DNA from: Branchiostoma floridae
Lineage: Eukaryota; Chordata; Leptocardii; Amphioxiformes; Branchiostomatidae
NCBI RefSeq assembly: GCF_000003815.2
Contig: NC_049981.1
Location: 16,935,781 to 16,999,780, forward strand
Length of the DNA: 64,000 nt
Direction of reading: 5' to 3'
Position 1 is the first letter of the stretch; each line of letters opens with the position of its first letter. This document shows, piece after piece, positions 47,479 to 59,749 of the stretch. The notes under the pieces were generated by a model, which was not told the DNA's origin, did not search any database, and was given only the letters and a program-made list of their open reading frames with translations. The translations under genes and the position numbers were made by a program.

Positions 47479-48419
47479 GGTGAAAATTTGCCACTTAGAG
47501 ATTTTGTGTATGTATATATAGTCCTGGTACCCAATGGCATTTTTAATTCAATGAAACAAAGAAAAGAAGTGTAAGGGAACAGTCAGCATTTAAGCCCTTT
47601 CTGGAAGCCTTTGTATTGGGCATGTTGCTAGAAAGCAATACGAAGGTACAATACAAGGCTTTGCACAATAAAAATTACAACATATTGTGAACAATTGAAA
47701 TTTTAGAGAACTATTCTAACCAACAATATTTCAACTTTTTTTTTACAACAAATGTTCAATACATCAAAGTTGCTTCCACATGTTTTGTATTACTGACAGA
47801 AATTAAGCAATATATATCAATTTTTAACGCTTTTCTGCTTGTCCTACTTTTTGTGGTCATAGCTCATTTGACAATATTAGATAACAGGTACTGACAACAC
47901 TACATCTGCCTATCTCAACTTCCAGATTTAGCAAAAATATATGGTTTTAGCTGTACTTTTTGGCCTTGTGAGACATTGAAACAAAAGAAAATGTTTTTGA
48001 TTAAGTTTGGTGCAATCTCACAGCATGGAGCCTCAAACTTGGCACTAGACATGCAACTTTGACAATTACAAATTGTGTTGACAATGGAATATTCACTCTC
48101 ACTTGATGAATTAGTCGATTACATCTAATCATGCAATCTATAGGCATTTGTCTTAATGAATATTCATGCCTGAAGAATATCGACATTTTAATCTATCTCC
48201 CCAAAACTTTGATCCTGCAAGAAGAGGTTTTACAACGCTTTGTCAGCGATCTCATAAACGGACGCATTTTATTTGCAAATAAACAATCTTTTACGTGCCT
48301 GAAGGCATTGATTTGTTAAAGAGGCAGAAATTTTGAATTTGTCACGGTGATATTCTTCCTGGTTTAGTATCAGCTTGAGTAGGAAACAGTATACAGTAGT
48401 CCTGGTGCAGACATAGGAA

Positions 48420-48740
48420 GACGGTATCAATCATGCCGTCAGCTGTTTTCCCAGTGGGGGCGAGCCTAATCTTCTGTGACCGGACTGCAGCTAAGGAACA
48501 CAAGGGGAGGTTCAAGGAACTGCCAAGGAACTCAAACCTGAAGAAAGTTAGAAATCAAAGTCAAAGGCTACATGCAGTATATGGGCTGGCTGTAGCTTTC
48601 AATTCTTTTCTGTCCCACTTTCCTAGTTCAGATTTTTGGGATGGAGGGGGAATTTATTGTCTGCCTGGGACTGGCCCAGGAGATAGCTCTGCTTTATACC
48701 AAAACCTCCATGCTTTGAATAAACTCCTGGATCAGTAGCA
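48420..48740. other. Intronic island, 101-codon plus frame
   Basis: An open frame (48433-48738) in a GC-richer stretch, with no recognised domain and no supporting splice sites. It is probably non-coding. Confidence 0.22.
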
Positions 48741-50553
48741 TATTATCCACAGAACATTGCTACTATGGATTGAAGGCTGAAGGATACAGAGCTTTAACGG
48801 CAAACACGCCCACTTTTATTTGTTCTTGGTAGGAAAGTAAATCCCCGTCTGGTGCAGTCATAAAGGTGGAGTAAATCACTCGGCAAGATGGAGGTATTTG
48901 TGATGTTATCAGACTTACTTCATTAGACCTGTCGCTCTAAAGTTTATGACCGTCTGTACTTGGACTACAGTCTGACACTTGAAATTCTTTTTAGTATTTT
49001 TGATACAATAATGATCAGCAATTGCATCAGAAAAAGAGATTCTGAAGCTTCTTTATTAGACAGTAACATAATTTTGCGCAGTCATACATCTCATGTGTAG
49101 ATTGAGAAATCAAATACTTGCTGCACATTTTGCAGCTCTGGAGCTGCCCTGTGAAAATATTCTCTTTAGTTTGAAATAATAAGAAATCGTACCCTTATCA
49201 TATCCTTGTGTCACAAGTCTCTCTTTCCTGTAAAAGTCTTCTCCATCTTTTCATCATCTTCTTCAGAGCATACATTTACTTAACCCTTGACAAAATTAAA
49301 TAGACTATAAAAGTCGCATATGTCTAACAAGCAAATGCATAAAGAAATAAACAAAAATGGCTAACTAAAGATATCTTGCTATCATATGTTAATAAGGTAT
49401 ATGTAAGAAATATGACATTGTGTGCTCCATATATTCTTCTCAATCTGCATCATAACTACCAATACCATTCCATAACTTTGACCCCTAAGTCCCACCACTT
49501 CATACACATCCAAGGCTAAACCCGCCTTGGCATATACTGCAGATATGAGCCAAATTTGATTTTAAAAGCATGCCGTCTTATCGATCTACTTAATCAAGCC
49601 TTTTCATCGAACAGCCCCTACGATGACACCCTCTCCTTTACGGTACACTTGCACATGTTTGGAATCAATGAAAAGGGGTTGAATATTGGACGGTTACTAT
49701 CTTGGCCTTGGGCACTTTTACAGCATACGAACCTTACACTAATATGTAAGTTTGTTTCCAGGACTGCAAAGGGCATAGTGCGTTCTACTGTACATAACTA
49801 CACGTGTGTGATCTCTTGAAGCTACAAAATTTAATGCTCTAAAGGGCATGTGCCAAGACTTGATAGTGAAGAACTTAAACACATTTATTATCTAACATTG
49901 ATGTAAATAATAGACATGCCAAACTATCATAGATTTACCACCAAGATTTCATCAACTTATCGATGTATCTTATTTCAACAATGATAAGGAATGCCCTTGA
50001 ACCATGTATCCCTTTTTCCTGCAAACAGCCTCTTGGGATGGCTTAGTAAGAAAGGTATTGGTGATACAAGACGTTGGGTCAAAGGGTTACTTTGGAAGCT
50101 GGTAAAGCTTTGTGCAACAGTGTTAGCACCAACTTGCTTTAATTCTTTTTCTGTGAGCATTTTGGCACCCACTGCATAATGAACTTCACTTTACATTGAT
50201 TATGTTGGCTGAACAGAAGTTTGACAAAGTCAAAGTGTGTCTGTCAGAAATGTAGTATGTTATTATCCCTGCAATTGGCACACTTGCTAAATATGTATAC
50301 GGGAAAAGCAAAGTTGATGGACTGGGAGAATGATAATCATCAGATTATCTCTATATCTGCATCTCATACCATGCATGATTAAGTACATATCTGGCATGAT
50401 CTACAAATTATGGATGCTACAGGAAGGCAACACAGGAAAGCATGATCTGAATAGCACAGGCTATATTCATCAAGCTGTAGAAAGAAGTACATGCAGATGG
50501 TGAAGCCCAGTGAACCTAGTCTGCTCTATTCATCACATACAAGAGGAAAAGCG

Positions 50554-50650
50554 AATGAGTGGGTGAGTGAGTGAGTGAGTGAGTGAGTGAGTGAGTGAGT
50601 GAGTGAGTGAGTGAGTGAGTGAGTGAGTGAGTGAGTGAGTGAGTGAGTGA
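50554..50650. repeat. (GTGA)n microsatellite, about 24 units
   Basis: Nearly pure tetranucleotide repeat GTGA with slight degeneracy at the left edge. It is likely length-polymorphic. Confidence 0.98.
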
Positions 50651-51099
50651 ATATTCTTTAAGTAAATAGTTTACTGCGTTAATGTCTGGTATAACTGACA
50701 ATATTATACATGTAAGGTGTATAATAGTTTCCTCAACAAATTCCAATACTATGTCACACAAAAAACAAAGAAGAAAAGCAACTGGTTATGTGCACATGCA
50801 GGTGTAGAGTCAAGTATAATATTAATCATCATTATCAATAACTTTTCCTGAAAAGTTACAAAAAGAGATTGAACTTCTTGCTCAGCCATGATGGGTCATC
50901 AGTTCGGATATGAGACAGATTGTTGAAATTAACCTAAAATGTTAGCTTCTTAATGGGTGACATTTGGGAAACAAAAGTTATAGAGACTTAGAATAGTGTG
51001 TTTGGTAAACATGTAGTACATTGAGTTTTATTTTGGCTGACCATGTGCTTGTGCTTACATATGTATGGTTGGCCTGAGGTTACAAAGAACCTGTGACCA

Positions 51100-51560
51100 T
51101 AGCTGTATACTAGATCCCAGACCATGTGATGTATGTCTATATGATTGGAACCATCTGTCGCGGGGGAAAAAAGTCACAGCGAGGTCACCGCGCCACATCA
51201 CTCAAACTGCGCGGTCCGATATGATAGAGGGTCAGAAATCGCATGTTCTTGTCAGATGGCATAAATGTACACGCACTTATACAAATTACGCCACACAAAC
51301 AGCGACCTTGGTGGTGCATGTTGCTTTTTTATCAATCAAGGGGTCTTATGATATGTGGACATTCCGATGCAAAGTATAATAAAAAAAATGACACGTGATT
51401 TGAAAACAGAATATCGCACCCATTGACTTTATCGATGTGGCGGGAGTCTGGTACGATACTCCTAATTTCTCATAACGCCTAAAACCGTCTGCACTTATAT
51501 GCGACATATGCTGCCAATAACGAAACAACGGCCTGGAGCATGGCAACAATCAGGGTGAAT
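51100..51560. other. CpG-containing intronic island
   Basis: Contains TCTGTCGCGGGGG, ACAGCGAGGTCACCGCGCCA and AACTGCGCGGTCCG, far more CpG than nearby, plus a 104-codon plus-strand frame without a recognised domain. It could be an enhancer. Confidence 0.3.
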
Positions 51561-53224
51561 AAGAAATGCTTTCCCGAAGTTGCCTTGGACGTATGACATA
51601 CAGTTGCACCTTCTTGTACAAGTACTAGCTATTATTATATAATAGCCTAACCCATGCATTGGAGAGTAATAGGCATCCTGGCATTAGACCCAGCTGGACT
51701 GACCACGCCACGGGCCATTAGACAACATATGCAGCACGGAGAGGCACATGGGCTGGTTGCGCTGCCTTGTAAAGTCTTGTTTCTTTGACATCATGCCACG
51801 TTCACGTACAAAATGCTTTCTGTTATGTGTCAATCATGACCAGGGATACCATTCTTGTGACAATCTGAGTCTATTTTCGAGTGGTAAGAGGCCTGGGGTG
51901 GCCAGGGCTGGTTTAATGTATTGGACGTTACATTCCTAAGGGGGTTTTCTATAGAATATCGATACCAGAGGCCGATGGAGATTTGGACCTTGCTACTGCT
52001 CATGAATAATAAAATTGGAATGATATTGGAAACTTTTAGTAATAGTATTGGAAACTTTTGGAACATCTTCATAGCTAGGGAGGTGAAATCATCATCATTA
52101 CTTTTAACAAAGGGATGCTATTGTAACAGTAACTGTTCAACATTTAGCCTAGCAACAATAAGTGATGATTCTTCCAAGAAAAACTGAAGAATAAAAGAAT
52201 AAGATAAGAAGAACAGCTAAAGCACCTTAATACTTTATAGCTAAAAATACCCTATGAACAAATGCTGAGCAAAGAGCAAACAAGTCAAGAAGAAAGGTCA
52301 TAAGAGGAAGTCTATTACAGCTCGACATTTCATAGTCCACCTGTACAAGTGTAGCCAACACTGAGGTCGCTACACACAGATGAAGACACCAACATTCTTG
52401 CCGTTATGATCTTTGCATTTGGTTTCGCACTGCGTCGTCTCAAGGCATTTAATAGAAAATCATAAACTTAATGAAGCAGATGGGAGAAAAGACCTTGGGG
52501 CCGTGCAACCTAATGACACTGAAACTGAGAGGTCATATAACTCTATAAGAGAAAATTAGAACATAATTATATTTTGCACTTGGTTGGGTACGAGGGACCA
52601 GTTACACGTGCTGGTATCCACTTTGGTAGCCTGACCTTGGGGCTATCGTAACGTTGAATCGATCGAGTTATTATACATAGATTAAAGTATGACTTAATTG
52701 TCAGGGGATGCAAAGCTATATGCAGGCCAGCCTTTAATGGGGGTCGCAGCCCTTTTGCCTTCTACTGCATAGGTAACGAGTCCCCACCTTTATAAGGCTT
52801 AAAGGGTGCACGGCTGGTACAAAGTCCATTGAGATTGTAATTACATGGAGGTTTGACTTGATTGCCAACAAAAAGTCTTCACTTGTAGCTCTCGTGCCAC
52901 TCTATGAATCCTACTGTACAACATGTTGACAAATAAGATGCCACTCGAAACTTCATTTGGGAGTTCTTGCCTTAGCACCTTAGTTCCTCTTGTGCCTTTG
53001 AGGTGCATTAGGTTGTCCTGGTCCACCTTGCTCATTTTCTTGGCTTGGCCTAAATCGTCATACATTGTCAGTTCTTTCTGTACTTTGATTCATCACAGTT
53101 GGATACAAATTTAAGGTCTGTATTCAATTTTAAGTCATGGATAAAAAATGTTAAACAATGTAATGGAAAAAAGTTTGGCAACCTTTCAGGGTTATTCTCT
53201 ATATTCCAGCACTCCTACATGCAT

Positions 53225-53306
53225 ATTCTGACAACCCCATGTTTTATCACCCCTTAACCCTAGCCCTTCACCTAACCTTGAGACCCTAACATAGGGGTAT
53301 CAGAAT
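53225..53306. repeat. Imperfect inverted repeat, 19-bp arms
   Basis: The left arm ATTCTGACAACCCCATGTT pairs with the right arm AACATAGGGGTATCAGAAT at 16 of 19 positions, with a 44-bp loop rich in CCTTAACCC-type words. It is probably a small foldback element. Confidence 0.6.
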
Positions 53307-54340
53307 CCAAGGGTGTCAGAACATAAGGCCCCACTTTTTGTTGCCTTTCAATAGTTGTGTAGAGATGTAACATTTGGTACCTTAATTGGCCTGGGAGCAC
53401 TTTGTATTCTAAGGCCCAGCCTACAATACTTTTTATCATCACCTTTATTCACAGACCCTTCCACCTTCCGTTCCTGGACATGGTGAACTTTGCACTTCAG
53501 ATGGGCACCGTGCCAACACCTTCAATTTGTAACGTTCTGAGACCTGCTCTACATACGCTAACTTCTTCCATTATGTATTAAATTTTAAATATAGAAAGGG
53601 TATTACCCGTGCTTTTATCCCCCTAAAATGGCCTTTGTCCAAATTAGGTCACAGATCGTCTATGGCTTCAGGCCTAGCGGCCACAATTTGATGGCCAATA
53701 AAATTTCTGACACATTTATTGTCATTATTGACTTTGTCATGACCCCTTAGTGACCCTATACTATAGTTCTGTGGTACACAAAGAACTTTGGTTTAAAGCT
53801 TAGGAGATTGATAGCCAGGCCAATTGGACCAATAAAAAGGCGAGAAGCAATGAAATATGGCTGCTTTATTCTTTTCTTAACTTGATTTTGAAGTGCGCTA
53901 GAGGAAAGATAATAGGGGATAAAAATTCATTGACACCTATTCCTGTTTCACCAGAAAATTGAAAACAAAGCAATCATACGAAAACAATACTACATGGAAT
54001 TTATAACACTGTCAGATGTGAGGATCAAATTCATCATAAAAAAACCCAAGCCAAATCACCAAACCTTTAATTTGTCTTTTTATCTAACGAGCCCTTGTAA
54101 GTCATGGGATGTACGGTAATCATCAAAATTTCTAAATTCTAAAAGAAAAAAATGATCAAAATATAAACTTGTCATTATTTCTGACCAAATTCATCTGAGC
54201 TGTGTTCACAAATGTAAAACTTTGGTAAAACAAACTTATCTTTACAACACTACCTACTACATTGTATTCAAACATTGCTCATCCCCTTGAAAAATAAGCC
54301 AATATTCTATATCATAAACTTTTGATTATTATTCAGTTGT

Positions 54341-54440
54341 NNNNNNNNNNNNNNNNNNNNNNNNNNNNNNNNNNNNNNNNNNNNNNNNNNNNNNNNNNNN
54401 NNNNNNNNNNNNNNNNNNNNNNNNNNNNNNNNNNNNNNNN
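54341..54440. other. Assembly gap (100 N)
   Basis: A run of exactly 100 N, a gap of unknown size. Confidence 1.
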
Positions 54441-56305
54441 AGTCAGCATATTTTTGCCTTGAATATACTATCCTTCCACCCGTTAGTACTGTTGAACATG
54501 TGTGTGTTTGGCATACCTGCTCCTACATAGACTGCTGAAGGTTGGACATGCTGTCTGTATAGCTCAATGCCAAATCTGGCAAAACACAACACTGCTAATG
54601 GCAAGCCTAATGGTGAGATGATGGTTTTGCGCCATCAGTTGGGGCCATTACCTTGCAATCAGGCAGAGTATACATCCACAATTGACCAATCGTCTCCCTT
54701 TGTCGCAGTGCCGTGCCGTTCAAAACGCCGCTGGAACTAATAGAAAAATTACGTCGAGGTGGACGTAACGAGATGTTTAAATGAAGGTAAATGGCAAAAA
54801 CCTTTCGATTTTGGGAGCTGAGTAACAGATCTGATGTCCCTCGGAGGGGCAGTTAGACATACAACAGTTCCTTTCATGATCCCATTCTAAGCAATGAAGG
54901 TAGCAAAAAGGTCCCTTTTACAATGTCAGTTACCACCAAATAGAAAGCTTTCAAGTGTAGAAGGTAAATAAGGGGCCATATGTTCACCTTGGGAAAGTAC
55001 ATCAGCCCACCATTCCTCACAAAATGTTCTGAAATCCCTCCCTTTAAAGAAATTGCTGGTCAATGATCTAACATGTGCCCTCAAATACAAATGGCGATCA
55101 TTCTTTGCTCTTTGCAAAATCTGGCACATTGTAATTGTAAAGTTACAGCCATCCAGGTTCTAATACAGGCTACAGTGCTTAGATTTTATGTTATGGCTCT
55201 TGCAAGAGGACATCAGGGGAGATGATTCAACTGTAAATGAGATAACAGGTTAACTATGTCTTTAAACAGCAGCACACAAACTTAAGTATGGTGATACGGG
55301 AACACTTAGAATACAGCAACAATACTGACCTTTAACACAAGCAGACTTCAACGTAAACTTGACTCAGGTGTGTTTTAAGGTAAACCTCTCTACGACCATA
55401 TAAGCTATTACACTCTTACCAAGTTATGGCGCATTATGCCCCGTATGTGTAAAATCCCATTCCGTGCACCCCTCTAACCACATGGAAGTGCCCCACCGAG
55501 GGCTTGTGAAATAGCAATTGTTACACTTTATGTCACTTTATCGGGGCAAGGGCTATCTGCTAAAATAAAAGTTTATGGGATGCCGTAACTCAGATAGTAA
55601 AACCCGTACCCTAGACACTTGGCGATGGCTGATTATGTGACTTAGACTTTACTGGACATTCAAGTTTACGACACAGTTTATAGTTACCATCAAAGTGAGA
55701 CAGTTATTTCCATAAGGCCCAATAAAAGTGAGAAATCATTGCAGTTCAATCCTGATGGTATTTTACTTCGATGACAACAGCCTAGCAATGGTATAAAAAT
55801 CAAACATAACACTTTAAGTCCACAGAGTGTTTGCAACATTGTCCCAGAATAATGCAATATGAATATTTTGACTTATTAACTTACAGCCCAGCACAGCTTA
55901 GTATGATTCACAAAGGATTAAAACCTAGACCTCTGAAAAAGTAATCTATGTGAAATAGGATTGTAAAATATCGACCAAATTGATCAATGATTTAACTGCC
56001 TACTTTCAAATTTCTCCCAAAATTATACATTAGAATTGCTTATTTATCAGGAATAAAAATACATGCATATAGCTCTCAATTGAATGGTCATATTGCATTA
56101 GCACGTCTTTAATAAGCACTGCATCCACATGCTATATGTCTTGCTTATTTGAGACCATCCCCCTCATAAGAGACAATTTTTTTGTCTAAATGAATTCATT
56201 AAAGTTTTTTCCCCAGGAACATTACCATATTTGTCTAACCCTTTCTGGCATATCAGTGAGCAAATATGGGCAACTTCTCATGCCTATACAAAGGGTGCAG
56301 CTAAG

Positions 56306-56390
56306 ATTTCAGTACCATGGAAAGAGAAAAAATGTTATGAACATTGCAAAATATTTGACGGCTGAAAATGAAACACACTCATGCTTGTAA
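56306..56390. repeat. Dispersed copy of the 59.2-59.5 kb repeat
   Basis: ATTTCAGTACCATGGAAAGA through CATGCTTGTAA aligns with both units at 59222-59480. Confidence 0.5.
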
Positions 56391-59221
56391 CTTAAAAAAC
56401 GAAAGAAACTACCTTCATCAAGTCCTCTAATGCAGTCTATGGATCAATTTTGGCACACAAAGAGTAATTAAAGTTTAATTACTTTTAGATGAGTAGGTTA
56501 ACAACCTTTTAGGGAGGACATGTCGGGTCATTGACTCCAAATGATAGCTACCATAATTACATACAGGTAATACACTATTCCTTCCCTATATACTAAAAAT
56601 CAGGGAAGGACGGCTAAACTGTATGTTCAGGTCTATTTCACCGTCATGTCACAAATAGGCTGGGATTGATGGAGGTAGGAATGAGAGTCCGATTTGACCT
56701 GGAAATGGGCTTTGGTAAACGAGGAAATAAGGGATGGAATTCTGAGTGGAAGCTAATTTCCTGGGGGATTTCCCTTGTAGCAGAAAGATGGGTGCTCTGA
56801 AGGTATCATTTCCCAGTGCTGTGTTACGCATGACGGTTTGTTGTGGGACCTGCCTTGGAAAGTAGACACTTGTTACAGGGACTTTCAAACTCCTAAAGTG
56901 ACTACATAGATGTGTTTAGAATAAGTCGTATAGGGGATAAAACACAATTTGCAAAACTCAATAGGAAGATGCTATCATTTAGGTTATAGACCACTTGAGA
57001 GACTGTCTCATGAACCAGAGTTTTTATCATCAAATTTCTGAAAATAGAACAAGTACAATAAGACGATATTTGAATCTTGACATGACTTATTAAAGGGATA
57101 AAATATGTGAATTGAACTCTATGGACAAATATAAATTTCAGTTTATAGATCACATGAGATTCTCATTGACCAGATATTTTATTATGAAGCTAGGTAGTAC
57201 ATGCATCTTTCAGTAAGATATCTTAAACCTAGCTTGGTCAGAAATTGCTCAGAACAGTAACACAGCAATGGTTCAGATGGAAAGCTCTCAATTTATTACT
57301 CCATCTTAGAAACATAGCCTCATAGTGATCCTCTTAGCTAAACGTACATTAATTCATATATATATCATTCATAAATCCATTCTTCAATCCAATACAGATA
57401 AAACATTTACATTAAATCTAAGAATCTCCATGTCAGTTACATTCATTCTTTTGGAGAAGTAAAGCATGATATAAATGGCCTCATTATTGGTTTAATGGTA
57501 TGATCACATTAGTAAATAGAGAGGACAGTCATACTGTCTCTGTACAAAGGAGCATGAATTAGATGGATAAGCTTAGGATTTAGATTGAGAAAGTTACTTA
57601 AGACATGTTTATACAATCAAAAACCTACTTACACTAACACTATTTACATTGCCTAAGACTAGCAAGAACCCGCATTGTGTACTTACACTAACACCAGATA
57701 GATAGAACTACACATTTGCTTGTAATGATCCTTTATCTAATACTTGAGTTGCTTTTACCGAATTTCTAAACTACAAAGTTTAAATTTATTTTTGCTTCAA
57801 AGGCATTTTACATGAAGTACTGGTTCTGGGCATTCTTCAGACAGACCACAGGTTGTATAAGATGAAATTTGTATTTTCCAACGGGAATTCCTCTTTAGAG
57901 AGATATAACTTTAGTCATTATTACTTGCTTAAGGATTACTATAAGTTGTGGAACACCAATAAGGCTTTTTATACTACACAGGGGTATCATGTTTTTTATT
58001 GGAACAAGTCCTTTGATACAAACAAAAGTAACAAATAATCAGCATTAACAGTAGCACTGGTGGCTAGTAGAACTACAAGATACTGAAAGTTATGTGAAAT
58101 TTCAAACAATATTAAGTCTGTCAAATATGAGGGTCATAAAGGTTCCTACAATATTTGTTATACGGTAGAAAGGTCTTTCATGTCAGTCCTTCGGAAGGTG
58201 AATTATTGTTTTTTAAGCAATATACATGACAAGATATCCTGATTAGTTTTGATTACACATAACATTGTACGGTTGTCATGTAAATTCAAACAATATCAAT
58301 ATTCAATGTTATCAATAAATCATTGATTTCTAACTTCTGAGATTATCCCTCCCGACTACATGTGTACCTTACCTTGCCATAGACTTTGATTTAATGTTCC
58401 CTATGTTTAGCATCTGTGCATTAGGATAATCCTGGGTCAAAGGTCCAACACAGCTCAGGGCAACAAAACTAAGCTCTGTAGGGTAAGGGCCAATCTCCCG
58501 ATGGGAATACCAGAGATACATTATGGATACATAAAAATATAGAGTATTAGTAATGTTATGTGCCTTAGAGCATGGAAATTCATTTCACAGAAACAAATAT
58601 GAAGTAGATTCCCTTTACAGTGAAAATATACCAGCCATATGATTATATACGTTATAGATTTTTTTATCAGTTTCAATATCAAATATGTAGTTCAGACCTT
58701 TACAGAAAGCTCCTGTTGTTTACAGAAAAGTAGGTCACATCAGCGTTGCACCTATATATATCTTGGGGCTTACCCTTGACAGGGCGGCATATTTATAAGA
58801 TCTTGTACAATTTGATCAGCACATTTCCCACTAATATTCCTACCCGCCAGTAATATTCATTGCTATTCTTCTTACAGGTTCACATGGAAGCCTAATCTGA
58901 CTGGTTCCACGTGCCTGTGGGGGGGATTCCTGCCAAGCAGCAACTTAATCCAGGTCATCAGAGGTGCATGTTCTGCAGGTCAAGGGTCAATCGCCCCAGG
59001 GTGGGTTGTGGGCCATATCTTTTCATTAGATACGAATCTGGTGCTAGTTATACGATAAGTCATGAGGCTTGATGGCCATCGTTTCGCTGTGTTTTAGACA
59101 GAAATAGCTCTTGAAGTTTAAGATGTATGAGGGAACACTACAACAGTGGTGTAGGGTCATTCATCTATACCTACTACCAGTCGGGAAAACCTAGAAAAAG
59201 GATCATTCATTCACAACCATA

Positions 59222-59480
59222 AACAAAGAGTCTTGCTTTCAGGTACCCTGGTCAAGGAAAAATGTTGACAATAGATATTGCAACTAAACCTGAAAAGATT
59301 TTTATGCTTGTAAATAAAAAAGGAAGAAAAATAACCTTTATGCAGTAATCTAACAAAGAAAGCTGCTGAGATTTCAGTACCAAGGTCAGGGAAAGATGTG
59401 GATACAGTCAATGCAAGTTTTTTTACAAATGCTATCTTAATCTGAAACAGTTTTATGCTTGTGACTAAGAAAGTTCTGAA
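59222..59480. repeat. Tandem duplication, two units offset 131-151 bp
   Basis: AACAAAGAGTCTTGCTTTCAG with GTACCCTGGTCAAGGAAAAA (first unit) and AACAAAGAAAGCTGCTGAG with GTACCAAGGTCAGGGAAAGA (second unit). Both end near TTTTATGCTTGT. Confidence 0.65.
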
Positions 59481-59626
59481 ACAGCTGAATCTATATCTCA
59501 AATGAAATTTTGTTGCTAAATAGAATATCTCTGACTACAATTTTCAACCATGTTGAATTGCTATACATACATAAGGGTCTCCACACTCTTTCCATGAGGC
59601 AAAGGCAGCCTATTTGCTTTCTTGCA

Positions 59627-59749
59627 ATTTTTAGGGAATGCTTTCTGATTCTGCAATGAGGCAAGTAAATTTTGCATAATTGCCTTTCAAGATTTGAGTG
59701 TAATTGGGTGATTTTCTGAATCCAGTGTAAAGCAGTGTTGGGACCCCCA
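59627..59749. repeat. Dispersed repeat, copy 2
   Basis: ATTTTTAGGGAATG, AAATTTTGCATAATTGCCTT, TGAATCCAGTGTAAAGCAGT and GGGACCCCC match 47227-47386 in order. Confidence 0.6.

Larger units (their letters stand above)
44858..54340 (-). other. Exon-free region, part 5
   Basis: It contains an hAT-type MITE (46294-46646), a Tc1-like MITE (46754-46911), a dispersed repeat (47227-47386), a microelement (47405-47478), a GTGA microsatellite (50554-50650) and an inverted repeat (53225-53306). GC-richer islands lie at about 48420-48740, 51100-51560 and 52720-52830. The rest is AT-rich with no exon seen. Confidence 0.6.
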
